A stretch of 64,000 bases of DNA from Enterococcus rivorum (GCF_001742285.1 NZ_MIEK01000002.1:1-64000), one strand, 5' to 3'. Positions 48,945 through 57,977 are shown, counted from the first letter of the stretch. Translations and numbers: made by a program. The notes: generated from the letters alone by a model not told the origin.

Positions 48945-49391
48945 TTAATCTACTTTGGGTTCCAATAAACAAGTAATGCCAACTCTATTGTAGGTGTTAA
49001 TCGTCGTAACTAAGAGCAGCAATTCGCCTATCTCCTTTTCACTGTAACATTCTTGCAATTCTTTATAGACTTTGTTACTTACTCCTCCGCGATGAATAAA
49101 CGTCACTTCTTTAGCAAAAGCTAAAACAACTCGTTCTTCCTTTTTATAAAATGGCGCTTCTTCCCAAGCGGATAACCCTAAAACTCTTTGTAATGTTTCC
49201 CCCTTGCTTAAAGCTTCTTTGGAATGGAGGTCGATACAAAATACACAGCCATTTAACTGAGAAACATAGATTTTTATCAATTCTTGAATCGTATCATTAA
49301 TACTACTTTCTTTCCCTAACTGGTCTAACTCTCCAATTTTTTGATAACCTGCTTTATTCTCCTTGTTTAAAAAAAATCTTACTTGATTCAA
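48945..49391 (-). CDS. AhpD-like carboxymuconolactone decarboxylase-family protein
   Basis: The 148-residue protein has the AhpD redox motif with Cys49, Cys52 and His56 (NGCVFCIDLHSKEA), so it is probably a peroxidase-like thiol protein. It starts with TTG behind AGGGGGA. The next gene upstream on the strand is an ECF41 sigma factor; ECF41 factors are typically encoded beside such CMD genes and drive them, so this is the likely regulatory target. A repeat of about 330 bases now lies between the two. Confidence 0.85.
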   Translation of the reverse strand: MNQVRFFLNKENKAGYQKIGELDQLGKESSINDTIQELIKIYVSQLNGCVFCIDLHSKEALSKGETLQRVLGLSAWEEAPFYKKEERVVLAFAKEVTFIHRGGVSNKVYKELQECYSEKEIGELLLLVTTINTYNRVGITCLLEPKVD

Positions 49392-49559
49392 TTTGGTTTC
49401 CCCCTAATATTTTTTTCTTACATAGATAAGACAAATCAGGAAACCTAAACGTGACCAGTATCTTGACAATCTTTAAAGTTATTTTTGATGTGTTATTATT
49501 TCTTAAAGATTTTGTCTAACGAACTCCGTAAAATGTTACTATCCTTGTGTCTCAAAAGA

Positions 49560-49890
49560 TATACAGTGCTGAGAATGGAATTTGTGTCCTTTGCCATATC
49601 CTTACAGAACTTAATGCTTTAGCACTTAAATCATATTGAAGAACAAAAGTCAGGCCTCAGAGCTTCTAACTTAGGCTAAATAAATAGTCAACCCAAGCAA
49701 TTCACATTGGCTTCTAGTAGTTCCGCTGTTTCTTTGAAAGCAAATACTCCTTCAAAAACTAGTTACACTAGAGGAAGAAACTTCGTTTTTTATCTTTTGT
49801 TTATGCAGTACTAGTTAACAAATCCTTTATTATAGATAGATCATTTATGATAAAACATCTTTTGATTCAAAATCATTTAGTTATTTATAA
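49560..49890 (-). repeat. Composite intergenic repeat (R2 copy C next to an R3 fragment)
   Basis: On the minus strand 49890-49640 is a diverged copy of R2: it aligns with 35415-35520 (for example AAGGATTTGTT, AAGTTTCTTCC) and with the core (AGAAACAGCGGAACTACTAG, CCAATGTGAATT, CTTGGGTTG, ATTTATTTAGCC). It lacks the middle part of the 5' arm. 49568-49630 resembles repeat R3 (TAAGTGCTAAAG and CCATTCTCA in the same order as 8442-8499). The 49392-49915 gap has no gene. Confidence 0.7.
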
Positions 49891-49915
49891 ATTGACGTGG
49901 TATTAGTATAGTTTG

Positions 49916-50779
49916 TTAAAGTAACTTTTTTAGCTTACTAGGATTATTAATAATAAAAATTTGCTGAATCTGTTGTTGGTCTTCTGTGAGCCCCAAAAAG
50001 ATAATACTCTTAATTTTGTTCTTTTCTTTGATTAATAGACACGGCTGATTATACAAAGAAATAAACTCCCGTTCATCTCCAAAAAAGTCATGAACATAAA
50101 CTCCTTTTAAAAAAGCGTATATTCTAGTTGATTTAACTAATGTCCGTAAAGGCGCACGACGTTTTTGACCACCATCAATTGACATCTTCGCTTCCTTGGT
50201 TAGATGATCAATCAAAAGAGTCAGATTTCCTTTTTCAATGCTTTCTTTGAATAGATTGATAAAATATTTTTGTTTCTCAGAAACCAAATAATCTGTTGTA
50301 ATATTCGTTTCCTTTATTTTCTTTTTACTTCGACTCAAAAGTTTGCGACTGTTCGGTATTTCGATTTCCAATATTTCAGCAATTTCTTTATGAGAGTATC
50401 CAAAAATTTCTTTCAAAAGAAAGACAATTCTTTCTTGTGGACTGAGCAGTTCTAAAACAACAAGCAATGCATAGGTAATTTTTTCTTTGCCGAGAATAGG
50501 GTCCTCTTCATAATCTTTTGAAGGCTCTGGTAACCACGGACCATAATAGTCAACTCTTTGTTTGCGTGCAGATTTCACGTAATTAATCGAACGGTTAACG
50601 ACCAATTTTGATAGAAATGCTTTAGGGTTCTCTATCTGTTGAAAGTCTTCCTTTAACCATTGCAAGTGAACTTCTTGAAGAATATCTTCAGCTTCTTCTT
50701 TGGAATGACAAATGCGATAAGCGATTGAAAAAAGTAACAGTTGATATTCAGAAAAAATATGACTCATTTCATCATTCAT
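49916..50779 (-). CDS. ECF41-type sigma factor (SigJ-like)
   Basis: The 287-residue protein has sigma-70 region 2 (residues about 8-75, ILQEVHLQWL), region 4 (about 105-155, YSHKEIAEILEIEI) and a SnoaL-like C-terminal extension of about 120 residues. The extension carries DGGQK near residue 205 and NPSKL at 279-283, matching the DGGGK and NPDKL motifs that control activity in ECF41 factors. No anti-sigma gene is adjacent, as expected for ECF41. The AhpD-like gene downstream is the probable target. GGGGGGAG precedes the ATG. Confidence 0.85.
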   Translation of the reverse strand: MNDEMSHIFSEYQLLLFSIAYRICHSKEEAEDILQEVHLQWLKEDFQQIENPKAFLSKLVVNRSINYVKSARKQRVDYYGPWLPEPSKDYEEDPILGKEKITYALLVVLELLSPQERIVFLLKEIFGYSHKEIAEILEIEIPNSRKLLSRSKKKIKETNITTDYLVSEKQKYFINLFKESIEKGNLTLLIDHLTKEAKMSIDGGQKRRAPLRTLVKSTRIYAFLKGVYVHDFFGDEREFISLYNQPCLLIKEKNKIKSIIFLGLTEDQQQIQQIFIINNPSKLKKLL

Positions 50780-50950
50780 TGCTTCTCCCCCCTATAAAAA
50801 TCTAGAAAAAATTCTTGTTTTTTGCTAGGTGCTTACTTTATTTTAACTAATCTTACTCATCGATTGTACATCATAATGCATAAGAGAACTTGCTAAAAAT
50901 ATTATTACTAACCAAAAAACAAAAAATCAATCGGTAAAAAAGAGAGAAAA

Positions 50951-50990
50951 AATTAACTGGTTTTCTTGATTGAAAGAAAACCAGTTAATT
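50951..50990. terminator. Terminator of the ribokinase operon
   Basis: AATTAACTGGTTTTCTT and its exact complement form a 17-pair stem with a six-base loop; A- and T-runs flank both sides. Confidence 0.85.
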
Positions 50991-51033
50991 TTTTTAAATT
51001 CATCAGAATAACGATCTTTCTATATAGAACCGT

Positions 51034-51933
51034 TTAAAAAGCTTCTATTTCCGCTAATGTTGGCATTCCAGTTTGAGCACCTAGTTTTGTTACAGACAAC
51101 GAGGCTCCCTTTCCAGAACGTTCCACTGCTTCGGCTATAGAAATGCCTTCTGCTAAGCAAGCTGCAAAAATTCCATTAAATGTATCTCCAGCTCCTGTTG
51201 TATCAACAACTTTAATCTTAGCTGCTGGGATAGTCACAACTTGATTCTCAGTTGTATAAGAAATCCCTTGGGCTCCTCTAGTTACAATCAGCTGCGTCTC
51301 GTTTTGTGTTGACCATTTCAGCATTTCTTTTTCAAATTGACTATTATCAGCCAATTCAAAACCTAATAAGCCTTCAAATTCCGTTTCATTAGGGGTAATT
51401 ATGTCTACATAAGGTAACATTTCCAATACTTTCTCATCATAAGGAGCTGGATTTAAAATCGTTACTGCTCCAATTTTTTTAGCTTCTTTCAGACCTTTTT
51501 TCACGGTTGCTATGGGAATTTCCAACTGTGTCAAAAAGATATCTTTAGATTCAAGCTTCTCCATTAGAGCTTCTTCAATATCCTCTAGTAGCATATTAGC
51601 ACCCGGTAAAACAACAATTGCATTATCTTCTTTTAGTTTAAAAATAGAGGCTACTCCTGTAAATATGTTTTTCTCAGATGTTATTGCCTTTACATCTACT
51701 TTTTCTTTTTTCAAATGATTGTAGACTTTTGAGCCAAAGGTATCCTCGCCAATTTTCCCAATCAAAGAGACATTCGCTCCGACACGGGCTGCGGCTACTG
51801 CCTGATTGGCTCCTTTTCCACCTACATAGTAATCAATTGTTTCTCCTAACAGAGTTTCTCCTACTTTCGGTAGGCAGTCTGTTTCCATAACCATATCCAT
51901 ATTTATGCTTCCTAAAACAATAACTTTGTTCAT
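51034..51933 (-). CDS. rbsK: Ribokinase
   Basis: RbsK phosphorylates ribose to ribose-5-phosphate. The 299-residue PfkB-family protein has the substrate motif GGKGANQAVAAARVGANV and the catalytic DTTGAGDTFNGIFAA near residue 245. AAGGAGAG precedes the ATG at 51933. It is the last gene of an operon with a nucleoside hydrolase and a carrier, so it would use ribose freed from nucleosides. Confidence 0.94.
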   Translation of the reverse strand: MNKVIVLGSINMDMVMETDCLPKVGETLLGETIDYYVGGKGANQAVAAARVGANVSLIGKIGEDTFGSKVYNHLKKEKVDVKAITSEKNIFTGVASIFKLKEDNAIVVLPGANMLLEDIEEALMEKLESKDIFLTQLEIPIATVKKGLKEAKKIGAVTILNPAPYDEKVLEMLPYVDIITPNETEFEGLLGFELADNSQFEKEMLKWSTQNETQLIVTRGAQGISYTTENQVVTIPAAKIKVVDTTGAGDTFNGIFAACLAEGISIAEAVERSGKGASLSVTKLGAQTGMPTLAEIEAF

Positions 51934-51949
51934 CACGGACTCTCCTTAC

Positions 51950-52417
51950 TTATATTTCCTTCAAATACTTATAAAAAGACCCCAGATGTTCTCTTTCGCT
52001 TTCAGCGTATTCTGAAATTTTCTCGAACCCAATCTTTTTAAAAAAGTGTTGCATTTTTTCATTAGAGTGATTTGTACTTGAATAGATATGATTTCCATTT
52101 TTTTCTCTGATTCTATTGATTAAGTCATTTATTAAAACTGAAGCATAGCCTTTAGATAAATAATCCGGATTTGTCGCAATTCGTCGTAAAGTATAAGATT
52201 CTTGACTCTCAAAACTTAGCGTAGCAACAGCGACAATTTTTTTATTGACAACTAGTTTATATAATTGTTGATTTGCGATATCCGCTTCTACGATTTCTTT
52301 GTTTGGATAATGAATGGTCCACTGATGCACGTTGGTTTGATTCATTTGTCTTTTGGCTGCTTCAAATAAATGGTAAATTTCTCTGAGATCTTTTTGCAGG
52401 GCTAATGTTATTTCCAT
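51950..52417 (-). CDS. GNAT family N-acetyltransferase
   Basis: The 155-residue protein has ATNPDYLSKGYASVLINDLI (acetyl-CoA loop) and HFFKKIGFEKISEY at the C-terminus. It sits 16 bases before ribokinase and 215 bases after the carrier gene, inside the presumed nucleoside operon, but its substrate is unknown. Confidence 0.85.
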   Translation of the reverse strand: MEITLALQKDLREIYHLFEAAKRQMNQTNVHQWTIHYPNKEIVEADIANQQLYKLVVNKKIVAVATLSFESQESYTLRRIATNPDYLSKGYASVLINDLINRIREKNGNHIYSSTNHSNEKMQHFFKKIGFEKISEYAESEREHLGSFYKYLKEI

Positions 52418-52502
52418 TATATACTCATCTCCGAAAAAAAGTCGTGAAAACCTCTTAAGTCTTCTTTCATGTTTAGGACGTCGCTGAAAACTATATTGAA
52501 AG

Positions 52503-52624
52503 CCGAATTTTCCAGAAATGCTGTGAAAATCTAGGAAGAAAAGCAGCTTAGATGGTACACTAGCGACGCTTTATGGTAACCAGTTCTATCCGATTTCCGA
52601 TAATATTTGCCGCTAGAGTTTTCA
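52503..52624. repeat. Short R3-related intergenic element
   Basis: CCGAATTTTCCAGA (52503-52516) is identical to the minus strand of 8748-8761, and AGCGACGCTTTATGGTA (52562-52578) resembles the AGCGACTACGCTATAAGGTA arm of the 8.4-kb element. CTGAAAACT (52486-52494) and AGTTTTCAG (52616-52624) form an enclosing inverted repeat. No frame. It lies between the carrier and GNAT genes. Confidence 0.5.
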
Positions 52625-52632
52625 GACATATC

Positions 52633-54006
52633 CTAATACGGCAATAACAAGATAGAGAGCAATACGACACAAATAATTCCGATAATCGTTGGAACACTTG
52701 TCCGTTTTAAAATACGTACTGGACTAGCTCCAACCGTTGATGCAACAATCATAACTACCGCAGCAACTGGAGAAATCGTTCTCGCTAAATTTGCAATCAT
52801 TTGCATTGGTAAAGCAATCAAAATACCATCAATTCCAGCTTTTGCTGCAATATCAGGAATTAATTCAATCACAGCATAAAACATTGCTAGACCACCACCG
52901 CTTAATATGCCAAATAAAGTGGTCGCACCACTGAAGATAAGAGTGGTTACTAAGCCTGCTGAAGCAGATGATTCTACTGAAGACATAATGTTATCAATGA
53001 TTCCCAATGATTGAATCGCTGTAGTAAATAATGACCCTCCTACAACTAACATCACTACTTGGCTAAATCCTTGTCCCATTCCTTTAAACATTTCTGCCGC
53101 TGAATCTTGAATTTTTTTATAAGATTTATGGCGAATTGTTTCAAAAAGTACTGCAATAAAAAATGCAATAAATGTCAGAACAAAAATATCCATTTGAATA
53201 CCTTTAACAAACATTCCGGCAATCCCCACAATTAGAATTAAAATTAGTGGTAATAACGGCAACAAGGCATAAATTTTAGGGACATTCAATTCCTCTTGCT
53301 TCACTAAGTTATCATTTTCAATTTCAACAAAGGCAGAAGCCCCTTCTTTTTTATCGCAATACTTTTGCCAGAAATAATGAGCAATAGCCATGATTAATAA
53401 TGTCGGAATTGATATTTTCGCGTGCCAAACAACATAATTCAACAAATCGTAGCCTAATGTTTCAGAGGCAATAACGTTGTCCGCTCCTAATGGCGTCGGC
53501 ATAATCGTTGCTGTCATGGCAATTACCCCTGCGGCAGTCAATGAAGAAATTCCCATACTAGCTAACATTGGGTATAAAATAGCCATCAAAATAATTGCTA
53601 AGCTTGAAGCACTTGGAACAACTAGCGATAATACGTTACCTACTAGAAATACGATTGGAACGAACAGTGCTTTTGATTTAATTTTTTTCAATGGTTTCAC
53701 TAAAATGTTTACAGCTACTTGGTTAGCACCAATCGCATTCATATAACCAGAGTAACCAAATAAAATCATAATGACAATTCCAGCAGAACTCACTTGGGCA
53801 ATGATCGTGTCTTTAAATTTCAAGAAAATATCAAAGAAAGCAAGCCCTGTTCCTTCTCCTGTTGGATATAAAGGATGACCTAATAAAACTGCAAATAATA
53901 ATAAGACCAACGCACCTGCAATTAAACTTAAAGCTGGATGATAATTTTTAATAATCAAATAAGCAACAATTGCCAAAACAACTAACACTAACAATGATTC
54001 AATCAT
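52633..54006 (-). CDS. DcuC-family carrier (probable nucleoside-operon permease)
   Basis: The 457-residue membrane protein has about twelve hydrophobic segments and belongs to the DcuC/C4-dicarboxylate carrier family (VSSAGIVIMILFGYSGYMNAIG, PTPLGADNVIASETLGYD, GGGLAMFYAVIEL). The family name implies C4-dicarboxylate exchange, but its place between nucleoside hydrolase and ribokinase suggests a nucleoside or related substrate here; this is inference. GGGG precedes the ATG. Confidence 0.82.
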   Translation of the reverse strand: MIESLLVLVVLAIVAYLIIKNYHPALSLIAGALVLLLFAVLLGHPLYPTGEGTGLAFFDIFLKFKDTIIAQVSSAGIVIMILFGYSGYMNAIGANQVAVNILVKPLKKIKSKALFVPIVFLVGNVLSLVVPSASSLAIILMAILYPMLASMGISSLTAAGVIAMTATIMPTPLGADNVIASETLGYDLLNYVVWHAKISIPTLLIMAIAHYFWQKYCDKKEGASAFVEIENDNLVKQEELNVPKIYALLPLLPLILILIVGIAGMFVKGIQMDIFVLTFIAFFIAVLFETIRHKSYKKIQDSAAEMFKGMGQGFSQVVMLVVGGSLFTTAIQSLGIIDNIMSSVESSASAGLVTTLIFSGATTLFGILSGGGLAMFYAVIELIPDIAAKAGIDGILIALPMQMIANLARTISPVAAVVMIVASTVGASPVRILKRTSVPTIIGIICVVLLSILLLPY

Positions 54007-54034
54007 AATATGACCCCTTTTTTAATTTATTTTT

Positions 54035-54952
54035 TCAGATGCTTTCTAAATTTGAAACCACCCATTTTTGGAAAGCTGGAATGTCAATATCTAAGCAAAC
54101 CTCTGCATTTGTTGTATTGTGGTATTTCATTTTTAAATCCGCAACTGTCGCCCCTGCTGCCGGTCCTTCTAAGGCGATCTCAACAAACGTTTTTTGAACT
54201 GTAAATAATTCGGGATTTGTTAGATAGGCGATAGCACAGACATCATGCATTTTTAAACCCGTCTGCAAGCTGCCACCACGATAATGTTGGAACAAGGAAT
54301 AAAACATGTTGCCTACTTTTCCAAATTCTTTAATCTGTTCTACTTCATTTTTTGTTAATACAGCTGTACTAGTCACATCTAAACCAACCATCACAATTGG
54401 AATGTCTGATTGAAAAACAATTTGAGCAGCATGAGGATCCACATAAGTATTGAATTCGGCACTAGTATGGGTGTTCCCTCTAGAGAGTGAGCCACCCATC
54501 ATCACAATTTCTTTGATGTTTTGTTTCGTTTCAGGATACATACTTACTAACAAGGCAATGTTAGTCAATGCCGCAATCGGAACTAAGGTAACTGGCTCAG
54601 GACTATTTAGGATACAGTTTTTCATCGCTTCAACGGCATGAATAGCTAGCGTCTTTTCGGTAATTGCTGGGAAATCAAACCCATCCATTCCACTTTCTCC
54701 ATGAATTTCTGCAGAATCTTCAAGCTGAATCAACAAAGGTTTGTCGCAGCCTTTAGCAACAGGGACTGTTTTACCAAAGAATGACACTAGTTTCAATGTG
54801 TTCTCTGTCGTTTTGTTTACGTTTACATTTCCAGCAACAGTTGTTAGCAATAATACGTCCAACTTCGGATGATTCAACGCAATAGACAGGGCAACTGCAT
54901 CATCAATTCCTGGATCAGTATCAATAATTATCGGTGTTTTTTCTTTTATCAT
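54035..54952 (-). CDS. Ribonucleoside hydrolase (IunH family)
   Basis: The 305-residue enzyme splits nucleosides into base and ribose. The calcium-binding motif DTDPGIDDAVAL lies near residue 11; other landmarks are MMGGSLSRGNTHTSAEFN and KMHDVCAIAYL with the active-site His and Asp. AGGAGGAAGG precedes the ATG. It is the first gene of an operon with the DcuC-type carrier, a GNAT and ribokinase, under LacI-type operators. Confidence 0.93.
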   Translation of the reverse strand: MIKEKTPIIIDTDPGIDDAVALSIALNHPKLDVLLLTTVAGNVNVNKTTENTLKLVSFFGKTVPVAKGCDKPLLIQLEDSAEIHGESGMDGFDFPAITEKTLAIHAVEAMKNCILNSPEPVTLVPIAALTNIALLVSMYPETKQNIKEIVMMGGSLSRGNTHTSAEFNTYVDPHAAQIVFQSDIPIVMVGLDVTSTAVLTKNEVEQIKEFGKVGNMFYSLFQHYRGGSLQTGLKMHDVCAIAYLTNPELFTVQKTFVEIALEGPAAGATVADLKMKYHNTTNAEVCLDIDIPAFQKWVVSNLESI

Positions 54953-54970
54953 ATTTCCTTCCTCCTTTTA

Positions 54971-55050
54971 GATTAAGCGCATTACCTAATCTTTATAAAA
55001 AAATACTTTCTTACTAATAAAAAAAGCATTTTCAGATTAAGCGCTTTATC
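54971..55050. promoter_or_regulatory. Two LacI-type operators before the nucleoside hydrolase gene
   Basis: GATTAAGCGCTTTATC (55035-55050) is a near-perfect palindrome with the central GCGC typical of LacI-family sites. GATTAAGCGCATTACC (54971-54986) shares the left half. A looser GATAGCGTTTTAT lies at 55064-55076. They lie 64 bases apart and would flank the operon promoter. The adjacent LacI gene is the obvious binder. Confidence 0.7.
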
Positions 55051-55093
55051 TTTACGACCTTATGATAGCGTTTTATTTATATTTAGTCAATGC

Positions 55094-56110
55094 CTATTTT
55101 ATTTTTTTTACACTTTCGCCTTGGAAAAGAGTTGGTTCTAAAATAATTTGTTCTGTTTTCTTTGTTCTTTTGGTCATGATTTTCTGAAATAATCCCACTG
55201 TTTGTTCTGATAACAAAGAAATATTTTGGTCAACGGTCGCTAAAGAAACACCTAAAATATCTGCTATTTCTAAACGATCATAGCCAATTATGGATAGTTC
55301 TTCCGGTATCCTTTTCCCACTAATAAGCCCTTGTTTTAAGACCCCAAAAGCAACCATATCATTTGCTGTAATCACTGCTGTCACGTCTTCTAATTCAAAA
55401 AGATTTTTCGCCTTTTCCATTCCAAAATTAAAACGATAGCCAGTTTCGATTATGTAGTCCTCGTTCAACTCTTCACCATATTTTTCTAACGCTTGTTGAT
55501 AGCCTTTCAATCGATCCATCGTACTAGGAACTTTGAAATCACCTGTCATAAAAGCAATCTTGCGATGACCGTTTTGAAGCAAATACTCAGTTGATATTCT
55601 ACCACCATTATAGCTATTAAAATAAACTTGGTTAACTCCTGAAAAAGCAACATGACGATCCACTAAAATAAACGGAGCATCTATTTCTTTTAAAAAGCTT
55701 TCTTGTTTTTCTTTTGATGAAAAAGATTCGTTAGACAAAGCAATAATTAAGCCATCTACCCCACGATTTAGTAGCATTTGAATAAGGCTTTTTTCCACAG
55801 TAAAATCATCGTTTGAATTAACAATAATTGTTAAATAACCGATTTCCCTAAACTGTTCTTCTAATTGTTTACAGAGCTTTGAAAAAAAAGGATTTTCAAT
55901 GTCTGGAATTACAATCCCAACTGTCTGAGAAGCTTTTTTTGCTAAGCTTTGAGCTGCCATATTAGGAACATAATTTAATTCCTTGGCAATTGCTTTAATC
56001 TCTTTCTTTTTTTTCTCTGAAATTCTAGAAGGTTTATCATTTAATACCAAAGAAACCGCCGCTTCCGATACATTAGCCATCTTTGCAATATCTTTCATTC
56101 GAATTTTCAT
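55094..56110 (-). CDS. LacI-family regulator of the nucleoside operon
   Basis: The 338-residue protein has the N-terminal LacI HTH (MKDIAKMANVSEAAVSLVLN), hinge and periplasmic-binding-like ligand domain, with IPEELSIIGYDRLEI and TLVDQN-type core (LATVDQNISLL). AAAGGAGA precedes the ATG at 56110. The operators at 54971-55050 lie between it and the nucleoside hydrolase gene, so ribose or a nucleoside breakdown product is the probable effector. Confidence 0.9.
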   Translation of the reverse strand: MKIRMKDIAKMANVSEAAVSLVLNDKPSRISEKKKKEIKAIAKELNYVPNMAAQSLAKKASQTVGIVIPDIENPFFSKLCKQLEEQFREIGYLTIIVNSNDDFTVEKSLIQMLLNRGVDGLIIALSNESFSSKEKQESFLKEIDAPFILVDRHVAFSGVNQVYFNSYNGGRISTEYLLQNGHRKIAFMTGDFKVPSTMDRLKGYQQALEKYGEELNEDYIIETGYRFNFGMEKAKNLFELEDVTAVITANDMVAFGVLKQGLISGKRIPEELSIIGYDRLEIADILGVSLATVDQNISLLSEQTVGLFQKIMTKRTKKTEQIILEPTLFQGESVKKIK

Positions 56111-56149
56111 GATTTTCTCCTTTACCAACGTTCTACTTATCTATTTCCT

Positions 56150-57016
56150 CTACTCATTCCACAAAAAATTAGCGACCGTTTGATCCACTTCTACATTTTC
56201 ATGTAGTTTACTGTGTTGTGCCGTTTTTCCATAGAAAATTTTCTCTTGGACATCGTTTCCGTGTAAACGGAGTAATGAAACAACACTCAATGCATCCGTC
56301 ACAGCAACTGCTTCATCACCGCTACTGCCGTCCTCTACGTCACCTGCAATCAACAATGTTTTCATATCTGATGGAACCTTTTCAATACCATTCACATAAT
56401 CCGTATAGCGCTCACTTTGAATCTTAGGTCCATCGGCAAGTACAGTCTCGATATTTTCTACACTAGAATCTTCGACAAAATTATTAAATGGAGCAGCGAT
56501 TGCCACAAATTTTTTTATTTTCGGCAAGGTTGAGTCGTCACCAAATGTAGTCAAAAAGCGGAATGAACTGGCGCCCCCCATAGAATGTCCCACAACATTC
56601 ACTTCATGAATATTGTAAGTATCTCGAACATATAACAAACAATTTTTTATCCACTCTGCTTGATTCCATTCATGACTTTTATTTTCTTCAAAAAGAACTT
56701 GAACACTAGGATTGTTTGCCTGACCAGTCAATTTCCCTTTAGCCTGTATTTCTCCAGATGCATCTACGGTTAATGTCAATTCTTTTTTTGTGTAGTTATC
56801 TTTCTCCAAACGCTTAATCATTCCACCAAAAGAACTCTTTCCCCCACTATATCCGTGAATAAAGAGGGTTGGCGTAACAGATTTTTGTTGCGTTTCGCTA
56901 TTCGTAGCTGGCTCAGCATTTTTTTGCCCGTCATTGACAGTTTCTTGAGCTTTTGAGCAACCTACTAGGAACAACAGAGCTATCACTATGATTAAATACC
57001 ATTTTTTATTTTTCAT
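56150..57016 (-). CDS. Alpha/beta hydrolase lipoprotein (DUF915)
   Basis: The 288-residue protein has a signal peptide with lipobox LVGC (lipid Cys near residue 20), a Ser/Thr/Gln-rich linker and an alpha/beta-hydrolase domain with FIHGYSGGKSSFGGMI, nucleophile in VVGHSMGGASS and a late His in TAQHSKLHENVEV. It belongs to the DUF915 group of surface hydrolases; substrate unknown. GAGGA precedes the ATG at 57016. It follows nusG by 85 bases but a hairpin lies between. Confidence 0.85.
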   Translation of the reverse strand: MKNKKWYLIIVIALLFLVGCSKAQETVNDGQKNAEPATNSETQQKSVTPTLFIHGYSGGKSSFGGMIKRLEKDNYTKKELTLTVDASGEIQAKGKLTGQANNPSVQVLFEENKSHEWNQAEWIKNCLLYVRDTYNIHEVNVVGHSMGGASSFRFLTTFGDDSTLPKIKKFVAIAAPFNNFVEDSSVENIETVLADGPKIQSERYTDYVNGIEKVPSDMKTLLIAGDVEDGSSGDEAVAVTDALSVVSLLRLHGNDVQEKIFYGKTAQHSKLHENVEVDQTVANFLWNE

Positions 57017-57053
57017 TTCGGTTATCCTCATGATTATTATGGTTATTAGATTT

Positions 57054-57096
57054 AAGGGAATGGAGCCAAACTCCTTGAGCTTAGTCCCATTCCCTT
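57054..57096. terminator. Hairpin between nusG and the DUF915 gene
   Basis: AAGGGAATGG and CCATTCCCTT form a ten-pair stem with a long loop. T-tails are weak on both strands, so it may only attenuate. Confidence 0.5.
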
Positions 57097-57101
57097 ATTT
57101 A

Positions 57102-57644
57102 TTATATCGAATCTACTTGTTCATAATCTAGTTCAGTACTTGTTTCACGACCGAACATGTCGATATTCACTTTTAATTTCTGTCTTTCTTCATCAACCTC
57201 AGTAACTTCTCCTTCAAGTCCAGAGAAAGCCCCTTCGATAATTCGAACCGTATCACCAATAGATACATCTAAATCTGACTGACGAGTGCTCATTCCGATT
57301 GAACGTAAAATATGATTGATTTCTTCTTGCAATAGCGGTGCTGGTTTACTTCCTGCGCCATGAGATCCAACAAACCCAGTTACTCCAGGCGTGTTACGAA
57401 CAACATACCAAGAATCATCAGTCATTGTCATTTCTACTAAAACATACCCAGGAAATGTTTTGTTGACTACTTCTTTTGCCTTACCATTTTTTACTTCCGT
57501 TGCAGTTTCTTCTGGCACAACAACACGAAAAATAAAATCGCCCATACCCATGCTTTGCGCACGAGATTCAATGTTCGCTTTTACTTTGTTTTCATAGCCA
57601 GAATACGTGTGTAGCACATACCAATTTTTTTCAAATGATTCCAT
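57102..57644 (-). CDS. nusG: Transcription termination/antitermination protein NusG
   Basis: The 180-residue factor has the NGN domain (WYVLHTYSGYENKVKANIE, PGYVLVEMTM, GVTGFVGS) and a C-terminal KOW domain (VRIIEGAFSGLEGEV). It binds RNA polymerase and modulates pausing. It follows rpmG-secE in the usual order; a small terminator-like hairpin precedes it. Confidence 0.97.
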   Translation of the reverse strand: MESFEKNWYVLHTYSGYENKVKANIESRAQSMGMGDFIFRVVVPEETATEVKNGKAKEVVNKTFPGYVLVEMTMTDDSWYVVRNTPGVTGFVGSHGAGSKPAPLLQEEINHILRSIGMSTRQSDLDVSIGDTVRIIEGAFSGLEGEVTEVDEERQKLKVNIDMFGRETSTELDYEQVDSI

Positions 57645-57719
57645 GTTGATTTCGGCTCCTTCGATTTATCTTTAATTTTTATAATCTTAAATTTATCCAT
57701 TACAATCTGAAAATAAAAA

Positions 57720-57739
57720 AACCTCAGTTCCCCGAAGTT
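57720..57739 (-). terminator. Attenuator-like hairpin between secE and nusG
   Basis: On the minus strand AACTTC and GAGGTT (with one G-T pair) form a short stem followed by TTTTTTTATTTT. It would reduce read-through from rpmG-secE into nusG. Confidence 0.6.
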
Positions 57740-57789
57740 TTTCTTCACCTATTATTATAGCACTGCTTAAAATAAATTACTAGTTTGAA

Positions 57790-57960
57790 TTAACGGATTA
57801 CTAGACCAAAAAGCGTTTGAATAACTGTATCCATCACAAAGAATAGCGCTGCAAAAAGAATAGATGTTTCAAGAACAACTAATGTATCTTTACGCAATTG
57901 TTTTTTTGTTGGCCAAGTCACAACCTTCATCTCATCAATTACACTACGTAAAAATTTCAT
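57790..57960 (-). CDS. secE: Preprotein translocase subunit SecE
   Basis: This 56-residue protein was found by reading the gap between rpmG and nusG. It starts MKFLRSVIDEMKVVTWPTKK and has one membrane segment (about residues 27-50), the standard short Gram-positive SecE with the conserved VTWP motif. An AGGGAGG-type site precedes the ATG. SecE holds the SecYEG channel together. Confidence 0.95.
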   Translation of the reverse strand: MKFLRSVIDEMKVVTWPTKKQLRKDTLVVLETSILFAALFFVMDTVIQTLFGLVIR

Positions 57961-57977
57961 GTGTTTCCCTCCTATCT

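Noticed and set aside
52420-52632. A terminator splitting the nucleoside operon
   Set aside because: The gap has an inverted repeat but no strong stem with a T-run on the minus strand, so I treat it as a repeat inside the operon.
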